Source of the DNA: Thermoanaerobaculia bacterium
Lineage (GTDB): Bacteria; Acidobacteriota; Thermoanaerobaculia; Multivoradales; J023
NCBI GenBank assembly: GCA_030431255.1
Contig: JAUIJL010000010.1
Location: 124,001-188,000 of the forward strand
Direction: 5' to 3'
DNA: 64,000 nt
Part shown: positions 8,433 to 17,939 of the stretch, one piece after another
Layout of the letters: every line of letters starts with the position of its first letter
How positions within the stretch are numbered: position 1 is the first letter of the stretch
Made by a program: the position numbers and the translations under genes
Notes under the pieces: model-generated
What the model saw: only the letters and a program-made list of their open reading frames with translations
Databases searched by the model: none
What the model was told of the DNA's origin: nothing

Positions 8433-11400
8433 TCCGTGATCTCCGCTTCCAACTCGTTCTCGGTTGTTTCGTGCTCTCCGGCCTCGCGGGTTTGATCTAC
8501 CAAACCGCATGGAGCCAACAATTCGCCTTCGTGTTCGGCACCTCGGAGCTGGCGGTGGCCACGGTGTTGGCGGCTTATATGGCGGGTTTGATGGCCGGAG
8601 CTCACCTTTCAGGACGCTTCCTGCACCGCCTCAAACGCCCGCTTTGGGTCTACGGTGTCCTGGAGCTGGGCATTGCGATTTCCGCGCTGGCTGTGCCTTT
8701 CGGTCTGCGCGTCGCCCAGAAGCTCCAAGGGGTTTGGCTGGCCGATCCTCAGCTCAGCGGCGGGACCTCGGAGACGGGCTCGGCTTTCTTCTACCTGATC
8801 TCCGCGTTCGTCATCCTCTTCGTTCCCACGGCGCTGATGGGCGCCACCCTGCCGATTCTGGCTCGTCACGCCGTGCGCGAGGATCGTCACATCGGCCCGC
8901 GGATCGGTTTGCTCTACGGCGCCAACACCGCCGGTGCCGCCGCAGGAGCGTTGAGCGCCGCTTTCTTTTTTCTACCCTGGCTCGGGTTGGGCCTCACCGT
9001 TTGGATTGCCGTGGGCCTGAATGCGGCGGTCTTCGGCTTCGCTTTGTTGCTCGAAAAAAGCGCCGCCGATCACGACCCGGCCCAAGCCGACGGCTCTGCC
9101 GACCTCGACGATGCGCCGACGATCGCCCTCGATCCCGCTCCTTCGGGCCGTTGGATTCTGCCCGTGATCTTGGTGTCGGGCATCGTCTCCTTCTGCTGGG
9201 AAGTTCTGTGGACGCGTCTGCTCAGCCACTTGCTCGGCGGCAGCATCTACGCCTTCGGCTTGATGCTGGCCACTTTCTTGGTGGGCATCGCGGTCGGCTC
9301 CACGGTCGCCAGCCGGTGGGCGGACTCCCCGGAGCGCGCCCGGGCGGGGTTCGCCCTCAGCCAGCTGGCTATCGCTCTCACGTCCTTCGGCGCTTTCCTG
9401 ATGGTGGACCGCCTTCCCGACCTGCTCGGGGACCCGGTGGGCCAGCTGCTGCATGCGTCCCTGGCGTCCTCGGCCACCCTCTTGCCGGGTGCGATTTTCA
9501 TCGGCGCCACATTCCCCTTCGCGGTGCGCATTCTCACTGCACGGGCGGCGGAAACCGGACAGGCGAGCGCCAGGGTCTATGCCTGGAATACCTTCGGCGC
9601 CATCGTCGGTGCGGTGGGCGCGGGTTTCTTTTTGTTGCCGGCCCTTGAAATCGCCGGAACCGCCCGCGCCGCCATCGCCACCAGCGCGCTGCTCGCGTTG
9701 ATCAGCGCCTCGATCCACCGCCCCTTGCGATCCGCGGTCTTGGTCGGCGCGGTCTCGCTCCTGACCTGGATCGCGGTCTTCCCTCCATCGACCCCTTGGA
9801 ACGTCTTGAGATCCTCGCCGTTGAGCGGACGCCTGGTCGAGGGCGAGGTCGCCTTCTTCAGCGTTGGACGCAGCTCGACGGTGCTGCTCAGCGAGCAACC
9901 CGGTCTGTGGCGATTGTCGACCAACGGTCTGCCGGAATCGGCGATCACCCCCAAAGGCGCCCGACAGGGGGCCTTCTCCATCGCCCGCTGGCTCTCCATG
10001 TTGCCGGTGATCAGCCGTCCCGACACGGAGTCCGCGCTGATCATCGGCTTAGGCGCCGGCATCACCGCGGCGGCGGTGCCCGCCTCGGTCGACGAGGTCC
10101 ATGTGGTGGAGCTGGAGCCGGAGGTGGTTCGAGCCAATAGAGTCCTAGCCGACCTCCGCGCTCACGATCCCCTGAGCGACCCCAGGCTGACTCTGCACAT
10201 CAACGATGCCCGCAGCCTCTTGCACCTCAGCCGGCGCACCTTCGACGTCATCGTCTCCCAGCCGTCTCACCCTTGGACCGCCGGCGCTTCTCACCTCTTT
10301 ACTCAGGAGTTCTTCGAGCTCGTGCACAGCCGGCTCGAGCCGTCGGGCGCTTTCGTGCAATGGATCGGCCTCCGATTTCTCGATGAGGACCTGCTGCGTT
10401 CCCTGCTGGCGACCCTCAACGAGGTCTTCCCCTACGTGGAGGTCTTTCAACCGCCGCCGGGAGGGGCCTTGCTCTTCTTAGCGGGAGAGCAGCCCCTCAC
10501 TCGCCCCGAAGACTTTCAGCGGGGTTACGCCTCGAACCGCGACTCCTGGTGGTTGCTGGGCCATCCGTCCGCGGAATCCGTGCTTGCCGCCCGCCGGCTC
10601 GACGCCGACGCCAGCCGCGCGCTCGGCGCCGGCGCCCCGATATCGCGAGATCTGCGCAACCTCTTCCGCACCGAATCCGCCAAGGCCATGCGCGCTCCCT
10701 TGGGTCGCCGCTCCCTCGACGAGCTGTTGAGGGACGAGGACCCCCTCTTGGCCCGGGCCCGAGAGGGTCGCCTCAAACATCCCCTATTTTTCGTTCGAAC
10801 CCTGATCCAGCGGAAGAGCTTTCAGCGGGCAGGTGCCTTGGCGGACGCCTTGGTGGATGAAACCGATCGGCGGACGGCCCAGGCCCTGCTCTGGCTCCAA
10901 AACCAACGACAGCCCCAAGCTAGACGCGCCCTCGCCCAAATCTTGCGGACCCACCCCCAAGCGGAGGAAGCTCTCGCGGCGCTGCTGCTCATGGAAGGGC
11001 AAGCGGTGATCCAGGGTCGCAGACCGGGGCTTGAAGCGCGTATTGCGGAGATGGGTGGCGACGCTACGACCGTCACGGAGGGATGGCGACATTCCGCCCT
11101 CGGGGATCGAATCGGGCTCGAAAGCTTGGAAGCCGACTTGGCCTCGATTGCACCGGAGAGCCCTTTCTTTCAGGCCTCGACCAAATTGAGAATCCATTGG
11201 CGTCAAATTTCCGGCCGTCCCGAGATGGCGTCAGAAGCGCTCCATCTCCTGGACGGCCTGTTGGCGATGGAGCTCCGTCCGAATTTGAAGCTTCTTCACC
11301 GCGCCCGGCTGGCGGTGGATGCCGAGGACTACCTGGCGGCCACGGCCAGCTATCACGAGCTGCTGCGAGCGAAGCCCAAGGCGCAAACCGCGCGGAAAGT

Positions 11401-11506
11401 GCTCGGGGTGTTACGCCAGACCGATCCACGGATCCGTCCAGCCATCAGCTATCCGGAGCTGGAGGCTGCCTTCGCCCAGCTCGCCGCGGCCGATCCGTCG
11501 CCTTAG
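8429..11506 (+). CDS. Membrane-fused spermidine-synthase-like protein with C-terminal helical repeats
   Basis: 1025 residues. The first 470 contain at least a dozen hydrophobic helices in an MFS-like arrangement, starting FVLSGLAGLIYQTAWSQQF, the usual opening of fused MFS/spermidine synthase proteins. Residues about 530-700 form a methyltransferase-fold domain like polyamine aminopropyltransferases: IIGLGAGITAAAVP (SAM/dcSAM glycine loop), VHVVELEPEVVRA, NDARSLL and DVIVSQPSHPWTAGASHLFT. The last 300 residues are helical and TPR-like. The family is known, but the substrate of the membrane-fused forms is mostly unknown, so polyamine synthesis should not be assumed. It overlaps the antiporter gene by 4 nt and precedes the C25 peptidase by 56 nt. 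The TPR-like tail is an unusual addition. Confidence 0.8.
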   Translation: MIRDLRFQLVLGCFVLSGLAGLIYQTAWSQQFAFVFGTSELAVATVLAAYMAGLMAGAHLSGRFLHRLKRPLWVYGVLELGIAISALAVPFGLRVAQKLQGVWLADPQLSGGTSETGSAFFYLISAFVILFVPTALMGATLPILARHAVREDRHIGPRIGLLYGANTAGAAAGALSAAFFFLPWLGLGLTVWIAVGLNAAVFGFALLLEKSAADHDPAQADGSADLDDAPTIALDPAPSGRWILPVILVSGIVSFCWEVLWTRLLSHLLGGSIYAFGLMLATFLVGIAVGSTVASRWADSPERARAGFALSQLAIALTSFGAFLMVDRLPDLLGDPVGQLLHASLASSATLLPGAIFIGATFPFAVRILTARAAETGQASARVYAWNTFGAIVGAVGAGFFLLPALEIAGTARAAIATSALLALISASIHRPLRSAVLVGAVSLLTWIAVFPPSTPWNVLRSSPLSGRLVEGEVAFFSVGRSSTVLLSEQPGLWRLSTNGLPESAITPKGARQGAFSIARWLSMLPVISRPDTESALIIGLGAGITAAAVPASVDEVHVVELEPEVVRANRVLADLRAHDPLSDPRLTLHINDARSLLHLSRRTFDVIVSQPSHPWTAGASHLFTQEFFELVHSRLEPSGAFVQWIGLRFLDEDLLRSLLATLNEVFPYVEVFQPPPGGALLFLAGEQPLTRPEDFQRGYASNRDSWWLLGHPSAESVLAARRLDADASRALGAGAPISRDLRNLFRTESAKAMRAPLGRRSLDELLRDEDPLLARAREGRLKHPLFFVRTLIQRKSFQRAGALADALVDETDRRTAQALLWLQNQRQPQARRALAQILRTHPQAEEALAALLLMEGQAVIQGRRPGLEARIAEMGGDATTVTEGWRHSALGDRIGLESLEADLASIAPESPFFQASTKLRIHWRQISGRPEMASEALHLLDGLLAMELRPNLKLLHRARLAVDAEDYLAATASYHELLRAKPKAQTARKVLGVLRQTDPRIRPAISYPELEAAFAQLAAADPSP

Positions 11507-11562
11507 TTCTGGTCCGAGCCGGATATTGAACCCATCTCTACCGAGGGGCGTAGAATCCAGAC

Positions 11563-14058
11563 ATGATTTTTTCCAGCCTCCGTACCAGCAAAGTCTTTGC
11601 GATCTGCCTCCTCGTCGGCGGTCTCACCTCCCTCACCCCGGCGCTCGCCGCTGCGGCCACCGAATCCACGGTGAGCTCGGAGCCGGCTCCGAAATTCAAG
11701 CTCTATGTCGAAAGCGATGGGGTCTATCGACTGACATTCCAAGAGTTGGTCGACGCTGGGTTGGATCCCACCTCAGCGGGCCTCGAATCCTCCCGACTGG
11801 GTCTTTTCCACCAGGATACGCCGATCCCGATTTGGGTGCAGGATGGCGGCGACGGGCTGCTCGGCCCCGGGGATTGGATCGAGCTGATCGCCGAGCATTT
11901 GGCCGGTGAGGTCTCCTATTCGAGCGAGGTCACGCGGTTCAACGTCTACAACCTAGCCACCGATGTCGAGAATCCCGCCCGTATGGCGGCTATCGAGGCC
12001 CTTGAGACCCAACCGACGTCTGATCGGGCTACCCACCCCAGGTCGATCCAACACCTCGAGCAAGATCAGATGTTCCTACGGCTGCCGCCCAAGAAGGGAG
12101 CACCGGTAGAAGAGCTCTGGTACTGGAAGAAGTTGGTGCACCTGCACCGCGATCCTCTGACCCAAACTATTGATCTCTCCCACCTCGCCTCGGATCCGGA
12201 CGCCAAAGTCCATCTTCGCGTCGGTCTCCGCGGTTGGTCGCGGGTACGCCGCAAGAACAACCCCGAGCTCGCGGACCATGCCCTGGTCCTGCGGTTGAAT
12301 GATCAGGTCGTCGGCACCCAAGAGTGGAGCGGCAGCGATCCTTTCGTCTTCGAGCTTCGCGATTTGCCCGCCAGCCGGCTGATCCGTGGCGAGAACACCC
12401 TCGGCCTCAAGGTGCCGGTGAGGATGGACGGCGAGAAAGCGCTGATCGACGTGGTGATGTTGAATTGGATCGAGGTGGACTACCCCCACGACGGCCGGAT
12501 CGCCGATCAACAAGCCGCATTGATCGCGCCTTCGGCGGCACAGACCCTCCAACTTACGCACGAGCCTCGCGCGGAGGCGGACGCAGGTGATTCTGCTCAG
12601 CCACAGCTCTTGGTGTTCAGTCGCTCGGGGCGGCGGCTCGTGGTCGATGACAGCGCTCAAGTGACGATCCGAATCCCCGGCGGCACCTCACCTGACGCTC
12701 CCGTCCATGCCGACCCCATCGACGACCGCGCCTTCTTCGCCACCCCCTCGGATCGCTTGGCGTCGGTTTCCGCTGTCTCGTTGGACCGTCCTTCCCATTG
12801 GTTACGGCCCGACATTCAGGCCGACTACGTGATGGTCACCCACTCCAGCCTCGCCGCCGAGGTGGAGCCGCTGGCGGAGCTGCATCGCTCCCGCGGTTTG
12901 TCCGTGGTGGTCGTGGATATTGAGGACGTCTATGACGAGACCCTGGGGGGCATCCAAGACCCCAAGGGCTTGCGGGACTTCGTCGCCTACGCCTATCACC
13001 ATTGGCAAAAGCCCGCGCCCCGCTATTTGCTGCTCGTGGGTGACGCCAGCTGGGACAGCAAAAATCCCTGGGCCAACGACGATCTCTACGCGGATTGGAC
13101 CTTTCGGCCGTGGGAAATACAACGGTTCGTCAAGAATAAGAGCACTTCCTACGCCGAGGGCGAGACTCTCAACCATCGCAACCTGATCCCGACTTGGAAT
13201 TTCACCACCCACCAAGGGCATTCGGCCAGCGACAACTACTTTGTGGCCGTGGATGGCGACGACTATCTCCCGGACTTGGCAGTGGGGCGTCTGCCCGTGG
13301 TGACGCCCCAGGAGACCCGGCAGATCGTCGAGAAGATCCGTAGCTACATGCTCGAGCCGGAAGCCGGACCATGGAACCGGAATGCGTTGTTGATCACCAA
13401 TGAAAACCGCAGCTATCAACATCGCAGCGACGTGCTTGCCGAGTGGCTGAGCGAAGAAGGATTCCAACCCGACAAGATCTACCCGCTCTCCTCGGAAGAG
13501 AGCAACGCCGAGCACACCGAGAGCCTGATCAGCGCTTTCGACCAGGGACAGCTATTCATCCACTTCCTCGGCCACGGCGGCCGCTACATCTGGCGCACCG
13601 GCCCACCGGATGTGAAGAAGAACCACGACCTCTTCACCCTCGAGGATTTGGATCGGCTGCAACCCAATCGCCGCCTTCCGATTGTGCTCAGCATGACCTG
13701 CTACTCGGCACCTTTCGACCATCCGACGGCGGATTCCATCGGCGAGAAGCTGTTGCGCATGGAGGACCGGGGCGCCATCGCGGTGCTCGGAGCTTCCTGG
13801 CGGAACTCGCCGGCGCAGCGCTGGAGCAAGACCCTGCTACAGCATTTAACCCAACCGGGCACGACCCTCGGTGAGGCCATTCGCCTCGCCAAACATGAGC
13901 TGAAACGACGGATTTTCGTGGAGACCTATAATCTGATGGGGGATCCGGCGATCCCCGTGCCTCTGCCCGATCGATCATCGGCAGACGCTTCGACCGCGGC
14001 CCTCTCCAATGCCGCCCTATCTACATCCTCCGAATCAGGAGCCCGTGACCTTGAGTAG
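11563..14058 (+). CDS. Gingipain-like (C25 family) cysteine peptidase, secreted
   Basis: 831 residues with a signal peptide (about 1-30, ending ALAAAA). A beta-rich N-terminal region starts FKLYVESDGVYRLTFQEL, a form seen in PorU-type proteins. The caspase-like C25 domain covers about 425-790: YVMVTHSSLAAEVEPLAELHRSRGLSV opens it, the catalytic His is H671 in FLGHGG, and the catalytic Cys is C713 in LSMTCYSAPF. MGDPAIPVPLP closes the domain. The family includes arginine/lysine proteases and the type IX sortase PorU. This protein lacks an obvious type IX C-terminal domain and ends in an A/S/T-rich tail. It probably processes exported proteins outside the inner membrane. It overlaps the next small secreted gene, which may be a substrate or partner. 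Confidence 0.85.
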   Translation: MIFSSLRTSKVFAICLLVGGLTSLTPALAAAATESTVSSEPAPKFKLYVESDGVYRLTFQELVDAGLDPTSAGLESSRLGLFHQDTPIPIWVQDGGDGLLGPGDWIELIAEHLAGEVSYSSEVTRFNVYNLATDVENPARMAAIEALETQPTSDRATHPRSIQHLEQDQMFLRLPPKKGAPVEELWYWKKLVHLHRDPLTQTIDLSHLASDPDAKVHLRVGLRGWSRVRRKNNPELADHALVLRLNDQVVGTQEWSGSDPFVFELRDLPASRLIRGENTLGLKVPVRMDGEKALIDVVMLNWIEVDYPHDGRIADQQAALIAPSAAQTLQLTHEPRAEADAGDSAQPQLLVFSRSGRRLVVDDSAQVTIRIPGGTSPDAPVHADPIDDRAFFATPSDRLASVSAVSLDRPSHWLRPDIQADYVMVTHSSLAAEVEPLAELHRSRGLSVVVVDIEDVYDETLGGIQDPKGLRDFVAYAYHHWQKPAPRYLLLVGDASWDSKNPWANDDLYADWTFRPWEIQRFVKNKSTSYAEGETLNHRNLIPTWNFTTHQGHSASDNYFVAVDGDDYLPDLAVGRLPVVTPQETRQIVEKIRSYMLEPEAGPWNRNALLITNENRSYQHRSDVLAEWLSEEGFQPDKIYPLSSEESNAEHTESLISAFDQGQLFIHFLGHGGRYIWRTGPPDVKKNHDLFTLEDLDRLQPNRRLPIVLSMTCYSAPFDHPTADSIGEKLLRMEDRGAIAVLGASWRNSPAQRWSKTLLQHLTQPGTTLGEAIRLAKHELKRRIFVETYNLMGDPAIPVPLPDRSSADASTAALSNAALSTSSESGARDLE

Positions 14059-14623
14059 CCATATCTCCATTTCCGCTGAATGCTCGACCCGTCCGCTGCG
14101 ATCGACCCTCGCCGTCCTTTTCGCGGTCTTCTTCACTGCGATGCTCGTCGTGAGCGTGTCCCCCGCCTACTGCCTGCCGATCGACGGCTCTTCGGACGAA
14201 GCCCCGGCTGAAGAAGAAAAGAATCCGGAAGATCTGAAGAACACCATCAAATGGCAAACCTCGAGCGAGGTCGACAATTTCGGCTTCGACGTCTTTCGAG
14301 CCGATAGCGCCGAGGGCCCCTGGGAGCAGGTCAACCCGGACACCATCGAGGGCCAAGGGACTACGGACGAGATCACCAGCTATGCGTTCGAGGATCGGAC
14401 CATCGATCCCTGCCGCGCCTACTTTTATTACGTGGAAAGCATCTCTATGAGCGGTGATCGGGAGCATTTCACGCCCGTGGGCCTAGCCAAAGCCAAGCTT
14501 TCGGCGGACGACCCACGATGCGCTGAAGCCTCGGTTTCAGAGGAAACGGATTCCAACGAGCCGGAGTCGGAGGAGTCGAGCTCGGAAGTGTCCGAACCCT
14601 CCGGCGACCCCACCCGCCAATAA
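14051..14623 (+). CDS. Small secreted protein with a fibronectin-III-like segment
   Basis: 190 residues from a TTG at 14051, chosen because AGGAG (14037-14041) lies 9 nt upstream; an in-frame ATG at 14009 without a ribosome site would add 14 residues. The TTG start overlaps the end of the C25 peptidase gene by 8 nt. The hydrophobic segment STLAVLFAVFFTAMLVVSVSPAYC is a signal peptide, perhaps with a lipid-attachment-like Cys. The middle, NTIKWQTSSEVDNFGFDVFRADSAEGPW, is the beta-sandwich pattern found in many secreted acidobacterial proteins that describe a value deviating from a norm (FnIII-like). The C-terminus is highly acidic and serine-rich. Function unknown. Coupling to the peptidase gene suggests they act together at the cell surface. 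Confidence 0.6.
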   Translation: MSSHISISAECSTRPLRSTLAVLFAVFFTAMLVVSVSPAYCLPIDGSSDEAPAEEEKNPEDLKNTIKWQTSSEVDNFGFDVFRADSAEGPWEQVNPDTIEGQGTTDEITSYAFEDRTIDPCRAYFYYVESISMSGDREHFTPVGLAKAKLSADDPRCAEASVSEETDSNEPESEESSSEVSEPSGDPTRQ

Positions 14624-14719
14624 GTCAAAAACGGGAGCCGCGGGTGGCCACAAGGCGTCCGATGGACGCCGTAGGTCGCTCTTCCCAAGGGTTCGATCCC
14701 ATGAGATCCTTGCTCCGTC

Positions 14720-16528
14720 ATGAGAAAACCCTTGCCGGCCTTCCGTTCGACCTCCCCTTGCCCCGCCACTGAATCCGAGCGTCCCTATCCCCCGCGAGCT
14801 CTCGGCTTCACGCTGGCGCTCTTCGCTTTTCTGACGTTATCGACGTCGCTGGCCGCCCAGGACGACGGGGCCGACCAAGAAGACCCGGTCAACGCCGAGG
14901 CGTTCATCGAAACCGTCGACGTGGAAGTCGTCAATATCGATGTCTACGTCAGCGACGGGGACGGCAAACCGGTGGAAGGCCTGAGCAAGGACGACTTCGT
15001 CATCTACCGGGACGGCACCCCGATTCCGGCGACGAATTTCTACGCCGTCGCCGGTGGAGCCCCGGTGCCCGGGCCCGCTCTGGAAGCTCCCACCCCTCAA
15101 CTCGAGGCCGCCACCCCGGAGCCCGTGCAGGAGCCCGATACGCCATCAGAGCCGACGGTGGACGACGAGCATCGCCTCTGGCTGATTGTCTTTATCGACA
15201 ACTTCAACATCGATCCGGTGGAGCGCAATCGCATCCTGCCCGCGGTTCGCCAATTCATCAGCCAATCCTTGCACCGGGGTGACCGGGCCATGGTCGTGAC
15301 TTACGACCGTAAGCTGGAGGTGCGGCAGCCTTTCACGAATCAGAAAAACCTGCTGCTCAAGACCTTGAGCGACATTGAGGACGACTCTGGTCTCGCCACG
15401 ATTCGAAATCGAGATCGCTACGAAGCCCTAACCCGCATCGAGGGCAGAGGCAGCCGCCCCAGCTCCTCTTTGCTCTTTGCCCGAACATACGCAGAAGAGG
15501 TCATGAGCAATGTCGACAACACAGTCGATGCTCTGGAAAGACTGATCCTCACCCTCGGAGGTCTTCCGGGAAGGAAGGCCTTGGTCCACGTCTCCAGCGG
15601 TATTCCAATGCTCGCCGGGGAGGAGCTCTTTCAAGTGGTGGGCCTAAAGTGGAATATGCCCGAGGCCTATGCGGAAATTGGACGCCATGACACAACCCGA
15701 GCCTGGGAGCGGGTCAACCGTCACGCCAACGCCCATCGAGTGGTGTTCTACACCCTCGACGCCGGGGGTCTGCGCGGCATGGAATTTGCTTCGGCCGAAT
15801 ACGCCAGCTTTCTGAACCCGAAGCTTCGTACATCTCTCGATTCGACCGTGCCCCAAAACCTTCAATCCTCACTGAGACTGATGGCTCTTGAAACCGGGGG
15901 CCGCGCGTTAGTCAACCGCAATGAGGCCCTACCGGCCTTGATTGAGGTGGCTCAGGATTTCAGGTCTTTCTACTCCCTCGGCATCCCCTCAAGCGGCGCA
16001 GATGCCGGCAGGTATCACGAGATCTCCGTCAAGCTGCGGAATCCCCAAAAAGGTCATAAGCTCAGACATCGTACGGGTTACCGTAGCAAGAACTTGGAAG
16101 GTCGCATGCACGACGGCTTACGATCCGCTCTGCTTTACGCACACGGCGAGAATCCGTTGGGAGTTACAGTCCGCTGGGGAAAGCCGGTGCCCCATGAGGA
16201 CGACCTCTACTTGGTGCCCCTGCAGCTCCAAGTTCCGCTCAAGGATCTGGTGATCCTGCCGCTCGGAGACAAACACGAGGTCCGTTTGCAGCTCTTCGTG
16301 GGAGCTGTGGGCAAAGACGGCGAGGTATCGCAAATCGATCGTGCGCCTCTGGGTGTACGATTGGCCGAAGAGCATGTGGAGGCCGCACGCAAAGAATCCT
16401 TAGTGCACACCCATAAGCTATTGCTCAGCCCGGGACGAAAGAAGGTTGGTATCTCGGTCCTGGACACCTTTGGCCGCCAGAGCTCGACCGTCACATCCTT
16501 CATCGACGTGGGCCCTGAAGGTAACTAA
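14720..16528 (+). CDS. VWFA-related secreted protein (acidobacterial VWA family)
   Basis: 602 residues. A signal peptide lies at about 25-48 (ALGFTLALFAFLTLSTSLAAQ). ETVDVEVVNIDVYVSDGDGKPVEGLSKDDF (about 55-85) is the hallmark entry of the VWFA-related acidobacterial family (TIGR03436). The VWA fold follows, with LIVFIDNFNIDP as the metal-site strand (DxN variant), then GRKALVHVSSGIP and FYSLGIPSS near 415. The C-terminal part is a beta domain. Family members are abundant in Acidobacteriota, and their ligand is unknown. A paralogue lies at 18396 and the gene ends at a bidirectional terminator. The start has no strong ribosome site, so a few residues at the N-terminus are uncertain. Confidence 0.85.
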   Translation: MRKPLPAFRSTSPCPATESERPYPPRALGFTLALFAFLTLSTSLAAQDDGADQEDPVNAEAFIETVDVEVVNIDVYVSDGDGKPVEGLSKDDFVIYRDGTPIPATNFYAVAGGAPVPGPALEAPTPQLEAATPEPVQEPDTPSEPTVDDEHRLWLIVFIDNFNIDPVERNRILPAVRQFISQSLHRGDRAMVVTYDRKLEVRQPFTNQKNLLLKTLSDIEDDSGLATIRNRDRYEALTRIEGRGSRPSSSLLFARTYAEEVMSNVDNTVDALERLILTLGGLPGRKALVHVSSGIPMLAGEELFQVVGLKWNMPEAYAEIGRHDTTRAWERVNRHANAHRVVFYTLDAGGLRGMEFASAEYASFLNPKLRTSLDSTVPQNLQSSLRLMALETGGRALVNRNEALPALIEVAQDFRSFYSLGIPSSGADAGRYHEISVKLRNPQKGHKLRHRTGYRSKNLEGRMHDGLRSALLYAHGENPLGVTVRWGKPVPHEDDLYLVPLQLQVPLKDLVILPLGDKHEVRLQLFVGAVGKDGEVSQIDRAPLGVRLAEEHVEAARKESLVHTHKLLLSPGRKKVGISVLDTFGRQSSTVTSFIDVGPEGN

Positions 16529-16617
16529 CCTCAGCTCGAAAAGTATCTTGTCTTGGGAGCGCAGACATCTTGCCGGCTCCCCTGATGCGGGCGAGACGCC
16601 GACCCTCCCAAAAGAAA

Positions 16618-16641
16618 ACGCACCCTTGCGGGTGCGTTTTT
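16618..16641. terminator. Bidirectional rho-independent terminator
   Basis: Stem ACGCACCC (16618-16625), loop TTGC, stem GGGTGCGT (16630-16637), then TTTT on the plus strand and an A-rich AAAAGAAAA before the stem, which serves as a T-tract on the minus strand. It lies between the convergent VWFA gene (ending 16528) and TPR gene (ending 16665). Confidence 0.9.
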
Positions 16642-16664
16642 GCCTACAGTAACGACTCTCGACC

Positions 16665-17939
16665 TTATTGGATGTAGGTCAACATCTCCTTGGCCGTCGC
16701 AGCCTCTGGATCATCGGGCGCCATATCGATGAATTTCTGAAGCGCCCCTTTCGCTTCATCGTTTTTACCCTTAGACAAGCTGTCCAAGCCGATGTAGTAA
16801 TAGGCCCTGGGCAACTCGGGATCGATAGCCAAAGCTTGACGACAGAGCGCAATGGCGCGGTCGGTTTCGCCACCGTTCCACATAGCCCCGGCTTGTTCAA
16901 CCAATTTTGCGCCTCCGAATTCCGGGTCGACCGCAGCCAATCGCGGAGCGATGTCCATCAACTTATCGGTTTCGCCTTGGGCGTCGAGGGCATCGTACAA
17001 AACCCGCAAGGTGTTGACGTCGTCGGAACCCAGCGCCAGAGCTCGCTCAGCTGATTCAGCGGCAGCGGCGTTCTGCCCCTTGGCCAGCTGTAGAGTTGCG
17101 ACGGCGTGGTGGGCATCCTTGAGGGACGGGTCGAGCTCCGCGGCTTTCAGGAACTTGGCCAACGCCGTGTCGTGGTCATCGGCTTTGAACGCCTCTCCCC
17201 CCTCGTTGTAGAAGCGGCGAGCCGCTGCGGCGGCGTCCTCAGCAGAATCGAGCTCCGCCGAGACCGCGTCGGCTTCGGCGGTTTTGCCCAAGGAACGCAA
17301 CGCTTGGTATTTCACCTTCAACGCATCCGCTCGGTTGATGTCCAGTCCCAGAGCCGTATCGGCAGCAGCCAGGGCCTCGTCATATTGACGCAAGTCCAAT
17401 AGCACCTGGGCCAAGGCAACTTGAGCTGGGCCAAGCGAGGGGTCTGCAACGGTAGCTTCTTCCAACCTCGCTCGCGCGGTCTCGAAATCACCTTCTTTCT
17501 GGGCGGTCAGACCGGCATTGAAGGCTGTGATCGCTTCATTGCTCGAGCCGCTGACCACCGAGCCGAGATCGCCCATGGTTTGAACGACCCTGGCTTCGCC
17601 TTTTTCCATCACAAATTCCTCGCGCATCTGGCGGGTCGAGGACGGCGAAAGGGGCTGAGTGAAGCTTTGGAAACCCGTGGCTTCAAATAGCATTTGGTAT
17701 TGATATTGGATTTGGGCGGCTTGAAAGCGAACCAGGAATTTACCGCGTTTGTCGGTGTTTACGATTTCGCGAAAGCTCGGAAGCTGCTCGGAGGTGATGG
17801 TGACCTGAACGCCCTGGATGGGGTTCTTGTCACTGTCGAACACCACTCCGCGCAGAATTCCCCCGCCCTGGGCCCAGATAGGCGAGGCGATGAAAGCGAG
17901 CAGGATCGCGGCTATGACGATATGAACGGATCGAGACAT
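16665..17939 (-). CDS. Secreted TPR protein with N-terminal carboxypeptidase-regulatory-like domain
   Basis: 424 residues. A signal peptide ends at about 24 (FIASPIWAQ). Residues 25-125 are a carboxypeptidase regulatory-like (CarboxypepD_reg) beta fold: GGILRGVVFDSDKNPIQGVQVTI. From about 150 there are at least six TPR units, e.g. SLGPAQVALAQVLLDLRQYDEALAAADTALGL and PELPRAYYYIGLDSLSKGKNDEAKGALQKFI. The architecture suggests a periplasmic scaffold that binds other exported proteins. GGAGA lies 7 nt before the ATG. It is flanked by the two VWFA-related genes and lies near a TonB-dependent receptor that has the same N-terminal fold, so it may belong to one envelope uptake or assembly system. 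The divergent spacer to 18396 holds two TATCGATA palindromes. Confidence 0.85.
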   Translation of the reverse strand: MSRSVHIVIAAILLAFIASPIWAQGGGILRGVVFDSDKNPIQGVQVTITSEQLPSFREIVNTDKRGKFLVRFQAAQIQYQYQMLFEATGFQSFTQPLSPSSTRQMREEFVMEKGEARVVQTMGDLGSVVSGSSNEAITAFNAGLTAQKEGDFETARARLEEATVADPSLGPAQVALAQVLLDLRQYDEALAAADTALGLDINRADALKVKYQALRSLGKTAEADAVSAELDSAEDAAAAARRFYNEGGEAFKADDHDTALAKFLKAAELDPSLKDAHHAVATLQLAKGQNAAAAESAERALALGSDDVNTLRVLYDALDAQGETDKLMDIAPRLAAVDPEFGGAKLVEQAGAMWNGGETDRAIALCRQALAIDPELPRAYYYIGLDSLSKGKNDEAKGALQKFIDMAPDDPEAATAKEMLTYIQ

